The position numbers and the translations under genes are program-made. From NCBI GenBank assembly GCA_024741835.1, contig JAENRP010000041.1:62001-126000 (forward strand): a stretch of 64,000 nucleotides of DNA. The letters run 5' to 3'. The notes below the pieces were generated by a model. It ran no database searches and was not told the origin of the DNA. It saw only the letters and a list, made by a program, of their open reading frames with translations. The stretch comes from Diplocarpon mali (Eukaryota > Ascomycota > Leotiomycetes > Helotiales > Drepanopezizaceae). Positions within the stretch are counted from its first letter, which is position 1, and each line of letters opens with the position of its first letter. Below are positions 10,522 to 21,204 of this stretch, piece after piece.

Positions 10522-11226
10522 TCAAAAGGTCCTACGCCCCTTGTCCCCACCTACCATCTCATCACTCATCTTCTGCACCTCTTCGCCATTCCGCACCCAC
10601 GCATCACGAGCATCGGCCCAAGTCTCCGTTCCAAAGCGCTGCACACACCATTCCACCAGCGTCTCAATCTCCCTCCGACTCTCTCGCGCCAGCCTCTCCC
10701 CGTCTTCGTCGCCACGCGCCCGCGCGCGCGTCTCCTTGAAAGCCTGCACGGCATTCAAGAACCGCTGTCCGGCGTCCAGCTCGCCCTCTCTCGCTCCGCC
10801 GCTCCCATACTCCCTCCGCTCCCCGAAAGCGAAAGCCGCCTCTCGCACGCCCTCGTCGAGATCCTTGAACGTGGCGCCGCCGCCGCCCCAGACCCGGGCG
10901 TACAGCTCCGCGCCCTCCCTCGCGACGTCCGAGTACCAGGCGCGCGCGTTGTCGAGGTCGCCCTCGACCCGGTGCAGGATGCCGTGCAGCAGCATGCCCT
11001 CGACCGCCGGCGCGGACTGCATGTGGCGGACGAGGAAGTGCGCCGAGGGCAGGTCGGCGTTGAGGATGTGCAGCGCGGCCTCGAGGGTCGGGTGCAGCTG
11101 CAGCGCCGCGATCTGAGATGCGAGCTTCGCGCAGTGGGCGTTGGCGGGAGGCAGAAGCGGTGCTGGGTGGGCGGAGAGGAGTGATGAGTAGATGGCTCGA
11201 AAGGAGGTGAAGCCGTGGCTGGACAT
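10522..11226 (-). CDS. Conserved fungal protein of unknown function
   Basis: Intronless, 234 residues from the ATG at 11226. The open frame runs further upstream, but the conserved-looking part starts here (MSSHGFTSFRAIYSSLL). It is mostly helical by composition, with SAHFLVRHMQSAP, GMLLHGILHRVEGDLDNARAWY and a Trp-rich end (WCVQRFGTETWADARDAW). The LHRVEGDLDNARAWY segment resembles a TPR-like helix pair. I recall similar unnamed proteins in Pezizomycotina. There is no signal peptide, membrane segment or known catalytic motif. The coding region is GC-rich and leaves long open frames on the other strand, which are not real. Confidence 0.75.
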   Translation of the reverse strand: MSSHGFTSFRAIYSSLLSAHPAPLLPPANAHCAKLASQIAALQLHPTLEAALHILNADLPSAHFLVRHMQSAPAVEGMLLHGILHRVEGDLDNARAWYSDVAREGAELYARVWGGGGATFKDLDEGVREAAFAFGERREYGSGGAREGELDAGQRFLNAVQAFKETRARARGDEDGERLARESRREIETLVEWCVQRFGTETWADARDAWVRNGEEVQKMSDEMVGGDKGRRTF

Positions 11227-11716
11227 TCGGCGCGAGGTGACGGCGGATCGCGAGTGGGATGTTGCTCGACAGACGACGGTCCGCACGCTGATGTATATTC
11301 CAACAGATTCGCATCGTGCGACTCGGACTCTGCAGCCACCACGTCTCGAAGTCCAGGTACTAGCTGGTGAGAGAGACCCTTCATGGACGTCATCACCCAG
11401 AACCGCGAAAAAGTCCCGAAGCCGATTCATCGAGGCCATGAAGTGCATACAACTTCTCCAATAGCTGGCACTACAGACAGTTCATCTCTTCGCATGCCGG
11501 AACCCTCCCATTGTGCAATGCTTTCGGATCCCCTGGAGCAAGATCACGTGATATGCTGCGACTCTTGGGGGGAGACTCGGCTTGACAGGATCTAAAGCTG
11601 CAGATTCCGAGTTCTCTGGAGCTGTAGGAGTATATATACAAGGTATGATTACATGAGCCTGAATCTCCAATCCGTGTATACTCTAACACGGCTAACCCTT
11701 TTTCGTGTGCAGGCCT
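11227..11716. other. Intergenic region between two minus-strand genes
   Basis: About 490 bases holding the 3' end of the Rei1-like gene and the promoter of the gene below it. Nothing else is visible. Confidence 0.5.
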
Positions 11717-12948
11717 TCAACCATTTCTCTTCTCGAGTCCTCCAGCCTTCTTGCCTATGCTCACCACTCGGAACGTCTTCTGCTTGTTGCCGCCCCTCGC
11801 CACCTTGGCCTCATACAATCTCCTCGCCTTCACCTCCACTTTCTCCATTCTTCTCCCCGCGGCTGTCAAAGCGCGCTGCTGCTGCTCCGGAACCCCAATC
11901 ATACTCGTGGACCTCCCAGGCCTGGCGACTATCCTGCGCTCGTTGCATGAGCTCTGCCCTGAAGGGTCATGGAGCTGGGACCCGGATCCTACGAGGAGAC
12001 TTTGAGATGAAGATACAGCTCGGGCGCCGCGGCTGGGATGTCGATTTGACGACTGCGAGCGATGGCCCAGAATCCTGCCAGACGGGAGGCGAAGATCGTT
12101 TCCACCTTCCACAACGCTCTGTATCTCAACTCCTTGGGCGCCATCTACATCTCGGTTTCCGTCTTCGCCGAGGGAGAAATCATAGAAGTCCTTGAGTTCC
12201 AGGACATCATCCTCGAAATTTAACTTGCAGTGTCCTTTCGCCCGCATGTGATCTTGCACGGCGATCTTGTTCGGCTTCTCGCTGCCACAGAACACGCATT
12301 CGTGGAATCTAGAGATGACTGAGGAGAGGTAGTTGAGAAATGATTCGATATCGATGAGGAACTCGATGTCTGGGAGGAAAAAACTGTGCGCGTATGACAT
12401 GTGCGAGATATTGGACTCAAAGAGGGGCGATACGCTGTTGCAGAATAGACACCGCAAGGGGTCAAAGATTTCCCAATCCTCACCGGTGCTTGTCTTGCCA
12501 ACGCCTGCACACTTCTCATCCACGAAAGAAGCAGGAACAGAGGTCGGCTCCTCGACTCTTAGCAGATGGTTCCTCGATTTCAAATGACTCTGCCTCGCCT
12601 TCCGATTCGTGTAGTGCTGCTCACAAGACTCACAGTTCTGTCGGAAAGCACACGAATCCTCGTTGTTGTTGTTGTGATTTGCAATATCTTGTAGCTTGCC
12701 ATATATTGACAAAGAGATTGGAGGAAGTGAAGTCATCCGCCGTTTGAGATTGTAAACACTATCTCGATCAGTAACAAGTCACAACTGACTTCTTGGGGGC
12801 CTTACTGCCATTTCGATCTCATATGATCTCTTTGGTCTTCTTGCCCTGAGAAATGAGCGATGCATAGTCGGCATCCAGACTCGACCTCCCTGGCTTGAGA
12901 AGTGTTTCCGTTCGCCCCTCCTGCGGTTGTTGTTGTTTCGCCCACCAT
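11717..12948 (-). CDS. Rei1/ZNF622-like cytoplasmic 60S biogenesis zinc-finger protein
   Basis: Two exons, 12948-12806 and 12758-11717, with a 47-base intron, give 394 residues. The splice rebuilds DHMRSKWHVYNLKRR, the Rei1 first-finger hallmark. Four C2H2-type fingers are complete: C26/C29/H42/H48, C90/C93/H106/H112, C151/C154/H167/H172 and C202/C205/H218/H224. HSFFLPDIEFL after finger three and QDHMRAKGHCK in finger four are typical. The C-terminus keeps AKVARGGNKQKTFR, like the conserved NNQKHFRDPLLQ tail, but ends in a different Gly/Lys-rich extension. In yeast Rei1 works with Jjj1 and Arx1 in recycling pre-60S export factors, and its tail probes the peptide tunnel. The changed tail suggests this may be a paralogue, not the main Rei1. 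Confidence 0.88.
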
Positions 12949-14266
12949 TCCGGCAGTTCTCGATGTCTGTTCCTTACTTGAAGCTCGAGAGGATCGAGGT
13001 ACGGGATGATTGTTTCCCATACAAATCGTAGAGTTTTGAAGTTGCTTGTTTGTTTTCATGGAAGGGGTAGGTTGTACTTGTAGGCGAGGATCCTTAGTGG
13101 GGCCCTCAGCCCCGATGGCTCTAGCGTCTTATGACTTGATATGAGTCACGCTACACATTCTTATGAATTTCCTGGTAGTAGTTATACTCACATCATCACA
13201 GTTTGTGCAATAAATACCGTCATGGTTGGTGCATTGATATATATATGGAGGTACCGATGGAAAGGGAGAATAAATAGATAACGGGGCCTACGTAAGGACG
13301 AGCTGTTACTTGCGAGAGTGGCGAAGGGGGCTGTAAGGAGGCGCTTTCTCAAAGGCTTAAAATTTAACTGTTTTAGACGTGAGATGAGTCCTAGTGTATA
13401 TGCTAGGCTGTAGATTTCTGATACTCTAGTTGTAGTAAGTAAGGAAAACCTGACTGCAATATATATTTATCGTAAGAAACCTACTACTTAGTATGATTTC
13501 CAAGCATAGATAGCTTTGTATATACCTCTTTACTTGCACTCAGATCAACTGTTGAATATAGTAGTTCTTGGTAATATTGTCGGTAGGCTCGCCATTATAT
13601 GATTTATGAATAACATATAGACAGCACGCTAAACAATGTTCCAGTCGCTTTAAGACGTTCTATTTTAGCGTGGCAGAGCTCGCTAGTTTGGCCTTGTGCA
13701 AGAGCTCTGAAGATACTGGCGACTTATGGCCGTGAAAGATTTTATGTCTTTGGGATATGAATGTACAATAGACTAGAGCAACGTACGCCTCAGCGACCTA
13801 TCTTCTTCTTTCTCATCCCCACAATCTACACCTATAGAACTCAAAGATTGCTATTCAGATGAACACACCAGGTTCCTCCAAACGTTATTGCCAATCCCTT
13901 TATTCTCGCCACGAAATACTGTTCAATAGTCTTGCACACTGCTGGATTACGAGTCCAAGTCTATGTAAGCCGCCGTCTTCCTGAGAAACCCTGATACTGA
14001 ACGTCTGCTATTATAGCCAGCAATAAATTTCTTGAAAAAAGAAAGTAGTACCCTATGGATGCCCAGTACCTATACAGTTTGAATTCTCTCTCGGCTCACT
14101 CGTCCAATTGCACCACACGATGCTGGAAGCTATACGTACTTGATGGAGGAGGGCCAGGTCGGCGTCATAGTCAAGTAGTCACAATCAAGTCAATTTCAGT
14201 CGATGTTGGGGGTCCAGGTTTCGAAACGAGAAATCAGTCCAAGCAACGGTTCTGATAGACGGAGAG
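12949..14266. other. AT-rich tract with no gene
   Basis: Composition turns sharply AT-rich from about 13.1 kb. Frames are short and broken. Candidate RIP-degraded DNA. I see nothing recognisable in it. Confidence 0.5.
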
Positions 14267-14890
14267 TTACAGGTTGACTGGACTTGGAATGGTGCGCAAA
14301 GCTGGGGGAGAATGTTCGCATCGGCGGAAGTGCTTGCGAGACTTGCACCTCGGTGTTCTCTGGACTTGGCAGTTTGTTGCATCGAAGGCGCTTATGGACT
14401 TGTGCATTCTTACTAACCCGTCCGAGTATACATATCTACGCTTCTCTCCCGGAACAGAAGGCATGCACGTCTGATTAGGACTTGGGAAAATTTTCAGAAA
14501 AGGCTCGGGATCTTCGATTTCGAAGTCTTTGTAAAAACACACGTCGACGCTGGGATCATCGAAACGAGTAAGGAAAGCAACACTTCTGCTGGGAACAGCG
14601 GAAACCGAGCCGGGGCAGCGCACTTTCAGCATAATCATCAGCCTCTTGCGCATAATCTAGGAGGAAGGAGGATGGTACTTGCGGCATGATCGCAAAGAAG
14701 GAATAATCGTAAGCTTTGCGAGAGCGTCGACAAGAGAGTCGATGTCTGGAGAAGAGGTTATATTAGGTCAGACTACAGTCTGGGACGGCAATACTACCAC
14801 AGCAAGATTCCGCATGCGAGTAGCTTCGTATTTTTCAAGAAGAATCGCGAGAATAGCAAAGACAACGAGGGAGAGGAAGTTTGATGGCAT
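14267..14890 (-). CDS. Candidate secreted protein, tentative two-exon model
   Basis: An ATG at 14890 opens a clear signal peptide (LSLVVFAILAILL core). Its frame stops after about 40 codons, and a second frame of 130 codons begins right after a strong pyrimidine-rich acceptor at 14657. Joining 14890-14798 to 14656-14267 across a GTAGTA...CTAG intron gives 160 residues. The second exon holds six Cys and stretches such as VCFYKDFEIEDPEPFLKIF that look like real protein. The donor is a guess, and other joins are possible. The locus lies in an AT-rich tract beside a solo LTR. No family was recognised. Confidence 0.35.
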
Positions 14891-15232
14891 GGCGGCGGGT
14901 ATGACAGACGCAAGACTTCCGCCGGCGGGCATCTTGATCGCGGGTGCGAGATTGGCGATAGTGGCGGTTTCTCTGTGAAAAAGAATCTAAGGAGTAGCAC
15001 CGAGGAGAGATTTGTGAGATTGAGGGACAATGGTCGAGGTGTTGAGCGTCGACAAAGAGAGGAAGAAGGCAGGTAGATAAAAGCGATAAGATGTCGAAAG
15101 AGCTGGCTAAACTCTGATGAAGAAGCTAGATTACGGTAATATCTACCAGCAAGGTATTTCTGAGGCTACGTGTGTAGATGTTGTGAATCTGGGGAGGGTT
15201 GATGTAAATAAAGGGCGAAAAAGCTCAAGTAA
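14891..15232. other. AT-rich spacer
   Basis: About 340 bases upstream of the candidate secreted-protein gene, ending at the target duplication of the solo LTR. It may contain that gene's promoter. Nothing else was recognised. Confidence 0.4.
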
Positions 15233-15237
15233 ACAAG

Positions 15238-15410
15238 TGTTGAAGTTCTATTGAAGAAGTAGAATTGATTGAATTGAAGAAGAAGAGCTGAGGAGCAACT
15301 TCAAAGCTACTTATATAGAAATACGCTAAACCCAATTGGGATGGGTCAAACCGCAACTCCTCTATGTACTAGCAGAGTAGTAACCAGGTGTGAGATGGCT
15401 CCTTCCAACA
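15238..15410 (-). mobile_element. Solo LTR of Copia family A
   Basis: A 173-bp unit with TGTTG...CAACA ends, flanked by perfect 5-bp target duplications ACAAG at 15233-15237 and 15411-15415. It matches the two LTRs of element A (33926-34097 and 52824-52995) over its whole length, including AATACGCTAAACCCAATT and the AAGAAGAAGAGCTGAG block. Read on the minus strand it has a CTATATAAG TATA box and a CT-rich 3' part. It carries fewer C-to-T changes than the LTRs of the full element. Confidence 0.93.
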
Positions 15411-15415
15411 ACAAG

Positions 15416-17415
15416 GGCGGCCGTCTCTAGCCTTGGCGCCCAAAATACCGCGGTGGGTGACGACGCTCAATATCACGGGAATTACCGGTGCCATTTATCA
15501 TGTGAGGCTTATATTACCCAGGAGAGCTGGAAGCACTGCTATGATTTTCTTATTCTATTAGCACTCTTGTCAAAACTGTCAAGTGGCTGACAAGTTTGGA
15601 TGTACCATATTGCGTTCCCAAAATCTTTGACTGCGATGGATCCGGAGATCTAGAGATCGTCTGTATGTAACTCTCCAGAGTATAGAAACGCGTCCGATGT
15701 TTAAGACCAGCTTTAAAATCTTAGTTCTCTCCTTTCTGCAACAGCATCCTGCTGGGTTTCCCTGATTCCATGAGCACGAGAGTCGCAGTCAAGTCACACA
15801 TTCTGAAGTTTTTATGATTAAAGCAATTACTTTTGTAAGGAGGTTGTATTAGAATCTGAACTGTCTTCATAGCGGAGAAGGAGGGGCTTGATTAACAATC
15901 ATCTAGCCCTGAAGCCCATGGTCTCTCGGTCTTAAGCATCTGCGCCACATTTTTCGTTTCCAAGTAGACAAAAAAAAAGGGCCAGCGGTTCCCATATCAA
16001 AAGTCCAGAAACGCCTGAAAATAAATATTCAGTCAAGAATTTCGAAGCTTATGGTCTAGTAATGATGCTTAGCTTCTCTAAGATATCGTAGTAGATCTTC
16101 AATATCTGAATGTATATAATAACCATTATACTTACAGAATAGCATCTACGAATCGGGAGGCTAGCATCAATACATGTTACTTGAGCCGAAAAGAGTGATT
16201 TATTGCTGTAATTCAAAATACTGCTCATCTAATCCAACCTCTGCCTTAATTTTCGTACCTGCTCTTCTGTCCCTGTCAGACTACCATACAACGATACACT
16301 TTGCGGATTTGACTACGCTAATAAAGATGTATCTATTTTTTACGAATTATAATCGAGTCACAAAATTAATCGACAGTTTTTATGATTGTAATATTAGTTC
16401 GCTTGGTACCCTTAGCACTAGCTGCGGAGTTTCTCAATTTACCCTACTCTTCGTTCCCCGCAACAATCTTCTCAGGCCAATGCGATCTTGAGGTTCCGGA
16501 CTGCAATCGCGTCTTGAATAGGTAGCTATGACAAGGGTGCCGCTACCAGGCTTTATTCCCGCTCCGTTGCGGTCATCGGGTCATGGGTCTTGGCTCCGTC
16601 GATCTTGCCTGAGTGTTCGCCCAACGGCACACTGCGGTAGTAATTATCGAGATTATCGATTTTATACTCCTTTCTGTCAGAGAGCTTGTGTCACTGTTGG
16701 CGAGAGAGACGATTTCATTGCTAAGTAATTTTTTCTTATCAGTGGCAGATAATGGGCCACTTTTTAGAATCGTTCTGTTGTTTACTTGACAACCTCGCTT
16801 AGATCATTTGGACAAATTCTACCACGATATGATTGTAACATGTGCTTATTAAAGTCTCACACTACAAGATTCTCCCGTGATATTTTAATCGTGCCGATTT
16901 AATTTTCTGTGCTGTGAGATTAAGCGATATCTTACAATTCTGAATAGTAAGCCCCTGATAATATTCGCCTAGAATATGGATAAGACACAAGAAACCAACG
17001 AGTAGGTAGTGGATGAAATATCCAAAGGGTCGGTGTCTTCTACTTCGCTTTACTCTATGTTGAATGCTGTTTGGAAATATCCAGAAAAAATGCAATCGAT
17101 CTTTGAAAAGACCATGAAGGAGAAAAAGTCATCATATTCATTTAAGCAGCTTACTCGAGGTATTGAATGCACTTGATTGATAAGAGTCTTAGGTTAACGT
17201 ATAGACAAATCCAAAAACAAAAAGGACCCAAAAAATGCACTAGCATAGGAAAGCCTCCTTCTTTCACCCATTCCTCATCCCTAACCCTAATGCGGCACGC
17301 CATGATCCAATTTCTAGAGGTATGAGGCAACACCGAGGAAGCTGCTGAACAAGTCTTTGAAGGCGCTGACAGGTGTGCTGGTTTGCCTGAAACATCCCTT
17401 GAATGATATGGCGGT
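15416..17415. other. AT-rich tract with no gene
   Basis: Frames are short and stop-ridden. A less AT-rich patch at 16480-16690 shows no coding logic that I can follow. Nothing else was recognised. Confidence 0.45.
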
Positions 17416-17963
17416 TCACTCAATGGTGCAAACTAGGGTGTTGACATTGGCAAAGTTGGCCGAGTACGATGTGACTAGGCACACAGTGGTGTAAATGGTA
17501 GGCGATCCAGTAGGTGCGGTGTAAGAAATAGGTGATAAGTTCAAGCGGCTGGCAGTTCCAGCACCCGAGGTAAATTCTGCTTTGCAGTTGAAAAGATCCC
17601 CCGCAGTGGCAACAGGCCTGGACATGGACCCAGGCAAGATCCCCTGGCACTCTTCATAGGGCAATGAGGAGCGGTAGAGGCTGAGAGCTTTTTTGAGCTC
17701 GCGTGTGATCCCAACTCGCGAATCGATCCTCCCCGCCGTCTGGATTAGCGCCTCTTGTAAGGGCAGTCAGTTGAGCAAACTGTAGTGTATGTGGTTAAGA
17801 CGTCCGTGGTTATCTTGAATGTTGTGTCTGGTGCTTTAATGACTGAGGTCACCGGCACCACAGTTGTGATAACGATAGTTTTGACCTCCACCTGCCGAAC
17901 ATGCAGCTGGGCATTGATAGCAATAGCGAGTATTGCTAATAGACTGATAAGGCGTGCGAACAT
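17416..17963 (-). CDS. Candidate secreted protein, probably two exons
   Basis: The ATG at 17963 begins a good signal peptide (FARLISLLAILAIAINA) and runs 72 codons to a stop at 17745. A second open frame continues from about 17755 to a TGA at 17416 and reads like a real secreted domain, with LQEALIQTAGRID, ALSLYRSSLPYEECQGILPGS, LFNCKAEF and YTTVCLVTSY. A CTGAC branch site followed by TTACAAG/AG near 17755 marks a likely 3' splice site, so one spliced gene of about 140 residues is plausible. The donor (GTGGAG or GTCAAA near 17890) is unsure. Without splicing the product would be a 72-residue secreted peptide. No family was recognised. Confidence 0.42.
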
Positions 17964-20177
17964 GTTGGGAATGGAGTGTAGCTTCTGTGGTTGATAACTC
18001 GTGGCGGTCTGAACAAGGTTGCTTAGGAAGGCTTCAACTTTTTGCCGCACTGTGTAGTGTAATAGATGTATGTATGATTTGTTGACCGAAGAAGAATCTG
18101 AAGGTGGAACAAACTGCTTTATATGTAAAGAAATATCATTGTTCATGAAGAGTCACGTTGGTATCCGACTTCCAGATTAATTATGGGGTAGGTTCCTATT
18201 CGAGTCTATCCACTTACGAAGTACGATTTAATTGGCATAGAATGATTGAGTTGAGTTAGTGAATCGACTTGGTCGGGACGATGTAATCAAAGCTTGCGAG
18301 AATTTCGGAGTCAACATAAACTGGTGGAATACGAATTTGTGGCTGTGGTATCACAGCCCTGTATAGATTTCTTTGCTCCATAATCGTCACTTACGCTTTT
18401 CCCCACAAGCTCCACGCCACCACCAATCCCTCCTGTGCTTTTCAGTGCAAAGGATTAGTCTTTTTCAAAAATGCTGCCAAGTAATTGTCGGTACTTGACC
18501 TAGAGATAGATTTCTCCCGTCTCTACTCGGTAGTGTCCCTGAGGTCATACCAAGGCTAGAGCCAACATGCTAGAGCAGTCTTTAATTTTGATTTGACGAA
18601 CTCTGATCCATTGGAAGATTCTTTTATAACCCAGTATATTGCAAGTAGTCGGACTGTCAATCATTTTTTAGTATTTTATACTTGAAAGTAGGTGGAGGTA
18701 ACCAAATAATCTACTATAACACGAAGTCAAGACCCTATCACGAGAGACTTGCTTAAAGATTCAATTATCTACACTAAATAGAATACCTTAGATGAGAGGG
18801 CTCATAATTAGATATACCCAAGTCGACACACGCTACTTACTTTTATCAGTAGGCAGCAAATCCATTATGAATACACTTCTCAGCCTCTCTACCGCCGGGG
18901 TTTCTACTACTTTCGAATACGACGATTTTGAGGGCGATACTCAACTACGAAGGCCGAAATACGAGTCTTGCCCTCCTTATTCCGCTTGAAGTATATTTTT
19001 ATTTGATACATCTACGTTGTAAAGATCTCAAGCTCTATGATGAATAACAAATAGCTTAATCGGCGATCCAGCCGAAGGTTTCCGATAAACAAGTGCAGGA
19101 TCTGAGTAAGAGACCCATGCTGAAAGCTCATGAGAGTTACTTCGCACCAGTCAAAACCAATACCACGTGAAATCGTAGTAAACCTTGAGAGTGCGCTGGA
19201 AACGCCTCTTGCAGATAAGCTGTTATATTGCTTATTTAGCCTGCGACAAAGCACAAAGTATGATATGAAAGCATATTTAACCCTGCAAACACACTTTACA
19301 ACACTCTAGGCAGTATGCTAAAAATGGTGTTTATTTGGCATGTGGAAAACTAAACCGAGCGTTGTTTTTAAGATTTGGGTCTGCATAGCCATTTTGCCCC
19401 TGCTCTGTATGCAGAGTACCAAGGGGATTTTCCGCTTAACCGATGAAAAGGAGTCTAAAGTTGATAAACGCCAGCCGCTTTTGGAAGGCCTCCGAAGGAG
19501 ACCTAGAAACTGACAACTTGATACACCTTAGCTACTTGTCCGTGGGTCTTCTAAGGCGACTCGCCAGGCTGCCTTTGTTAAGGTAGAGTTTCTTAGCACA
19601 CTACTTTTTACGGAATTTGCTACGCTTTCTGCTGAAAAATTACGCAGGCTTTGATATTTCTGTCTCTAGTTTGAGCCCGTGCTTGTGGAATATACACTTT
19701 ACCTTTGCAAATCTTACTAAACTGTATATATCATAGTATAAATAAGATATTAGCTTAAATGGAATATAGTTAGTTACTTGCAGATAATCAAGATTGAGGT
19801 AATTTTCTCACATATCTATAGATATAGATATATATATATATATCCTTTGACGTACTAAATGTAGATATTCTACAGTGACCCACCGCTCCGGTTTGAATGT
19901 TATTTGCTTAGCGGTGATAGAAGCAGAAACTTAACATATAAGCTGGGTGGGTGGTCGCAAGGTTTGCAGGGAAAACAAGCCGTTTCGCGTTCCCTGACGA
20001 GGTTAGCACCTGGCGGTGGAGCCTCGAACGGAGAACTTCTGAAAGCAGCTAGCGCGTGTCAACATAAGTAGCAATTGCTGAGTTTGGTGTGTCGGCTTGA
20101 TGGATAGAGCTACGAAGCTTTTCAGGTCGGTCTAAGATCTGAGATAAACCTACTCTGACTAAGACCAAATTACTTCG
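17964..20177. other. AT-rich tract
   Basis: No gene was recognised. It contains an AT microsatellite at 19811-19845 (TATAGATATAGATA followed by TA repeats). Frames are short and random-looking. Confidence 0.45.
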
Positions 20178-20443
20178 TACAGGGTGTAATAATTTGAGGT
20201 TCCCTGTCTGTGCACACTAGATTCTTGGCAATGCTGCTTTCATTGAATTCCTTAGTATTTTATATAGCCAACTTTTGCGTCAATCACTGCTTTACATCTA
20301 TTTGGCATTTCCCTAATCAAATCTCTAATTATCTCAACTGTTATTGATTCCTAAGCTTTAAATACCCCCTGTCGAAACCCCTGCACAAAAGAAAGTTCTA
20401 GTATAGCGCACAGACAGAAAACCTCAGATTATTTCGCCATGGA
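20178..20443 (-). mobile_element. Short Tc1/mariner relic with terminal inverted repeats
   Basis: About 36 bp at the left end (from CAGGGTGTAATAATTTGAGG at 20180) matches the reverse complement of the right end (reading leftward from 20441: CATGGCGAAATAATCTGAGG) with about 29 of 36 identities. Between the ends lies only the last part of a transposase reading frame. The left flank is TA, as Tc1 elements require. The right edge is less clear. This is an internally deleted, MITE-like copy. Confidence 0.75.
20252..20346 (-). pseudogene. C-terminal fragment of a Tc1/mariner transposase
   Basis: Minus-strand reading gives about 31 residues, ESITVEIIRDLIREMPNR followed by CKAVIDAKVGYIKY and a stop. 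This matches the ending common to Tc1-type transposases (SMPRR..AVI.AKGG.TKY). One in-frame stop precedes it. The DDE catalytic core is absent, so the fragment is dead. Confidence 0.8.
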
Positions 20444-20959
20444 CTAAGTACAATAGTAAGGGGTTTAGCAGACGGCGGATAACGACCTAGTTATGTTGTC
20501 ATACTAGTAGAGGTTAGAGGGCCGGGCCGCGGCAGCCTTCGTCGGAGGCCCTACTGATATAGGCTTAGCCCCGACAGTAGAGCCACTTTGCTGCAGAGGC
20601 TACGAATGTAATATCCGCGAACTTGCCAGTTACCTAATGGAGGGATTATGCAAGCTGAATTATCGAGGTCAGTTATAGGTCTGAAACATTCCCCCTTTCT
20701 CCATAGCTCATCAACTTCGCAAGACTTACTCGCATTCAAGTTTTTTCTCCAAAATATATTACAGTAGTTCTGGACTACGCAACACAAGCGAGAAACACTG
20801 TAGTCGGATTAGGCATTAGGAGAAACTAGTATAAAAACTACCTAAACTTAGTATTTAGACTATTATAGTTCTAAAGAGCCTCGATTCTTTGAATAAGAAT
20901 TGAACCTATACTTTACTTAACAGTTATTCAACTTAGGTCCTATGTGAACACATTCTTTA
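20444..20959. other. AT-rich spacer with a GC-richer patch
   Basis: A short GC-rich patch at 20518-20580 stands out but encodes nothing recognisable. The rest has no gene. Confidence 0.4.
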
Positions 20960-21204
20960 AGAGGTGCTCAAACAAGTAAAGTCGCCTCAGGTTCGTTATT
21001 TCAAGAAAAGCCTCTTTACTATTAGTGACTATTTATTTAGTTACATTAAGCAACTCACTAGTCAGCGGCAGCTATCAACTGCAGAATTTCTTATTTATTT
21101 ATACAGAGGTCTTAGTAATGGCTTTATAGACCCTTTAGAAGAAATCTAAATAATCTGCGGGTTCGTAGGAGGCAACGTGCATAGGTGTTGAGTCGTCGTC
21201 TCCC
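20960..21204 (+). repeat. Dispersed repeat, copy 1
   Basis: It shares several blocks with 54189-54690: AAGTCGCCT(C/T)AGG, GACTATTTATT...ATTAAGC...ACTAGT.AGCGGC, and the end GTGTTGAGTCG(T/C)(C/T)GTCTCCC. Differences are mostly C/T and G/A. Probably a RIP-altered transposon fragment of unknown class. Confidence 0.7.

Noticed and set aside
10453..11184. Long plus-strand frames opposite the 234-residue gene
   Set aside because: GC-rich coding DNA leaves open antisense frames. These lack domains and proper starts, while the minus-strand protein looks conserved.
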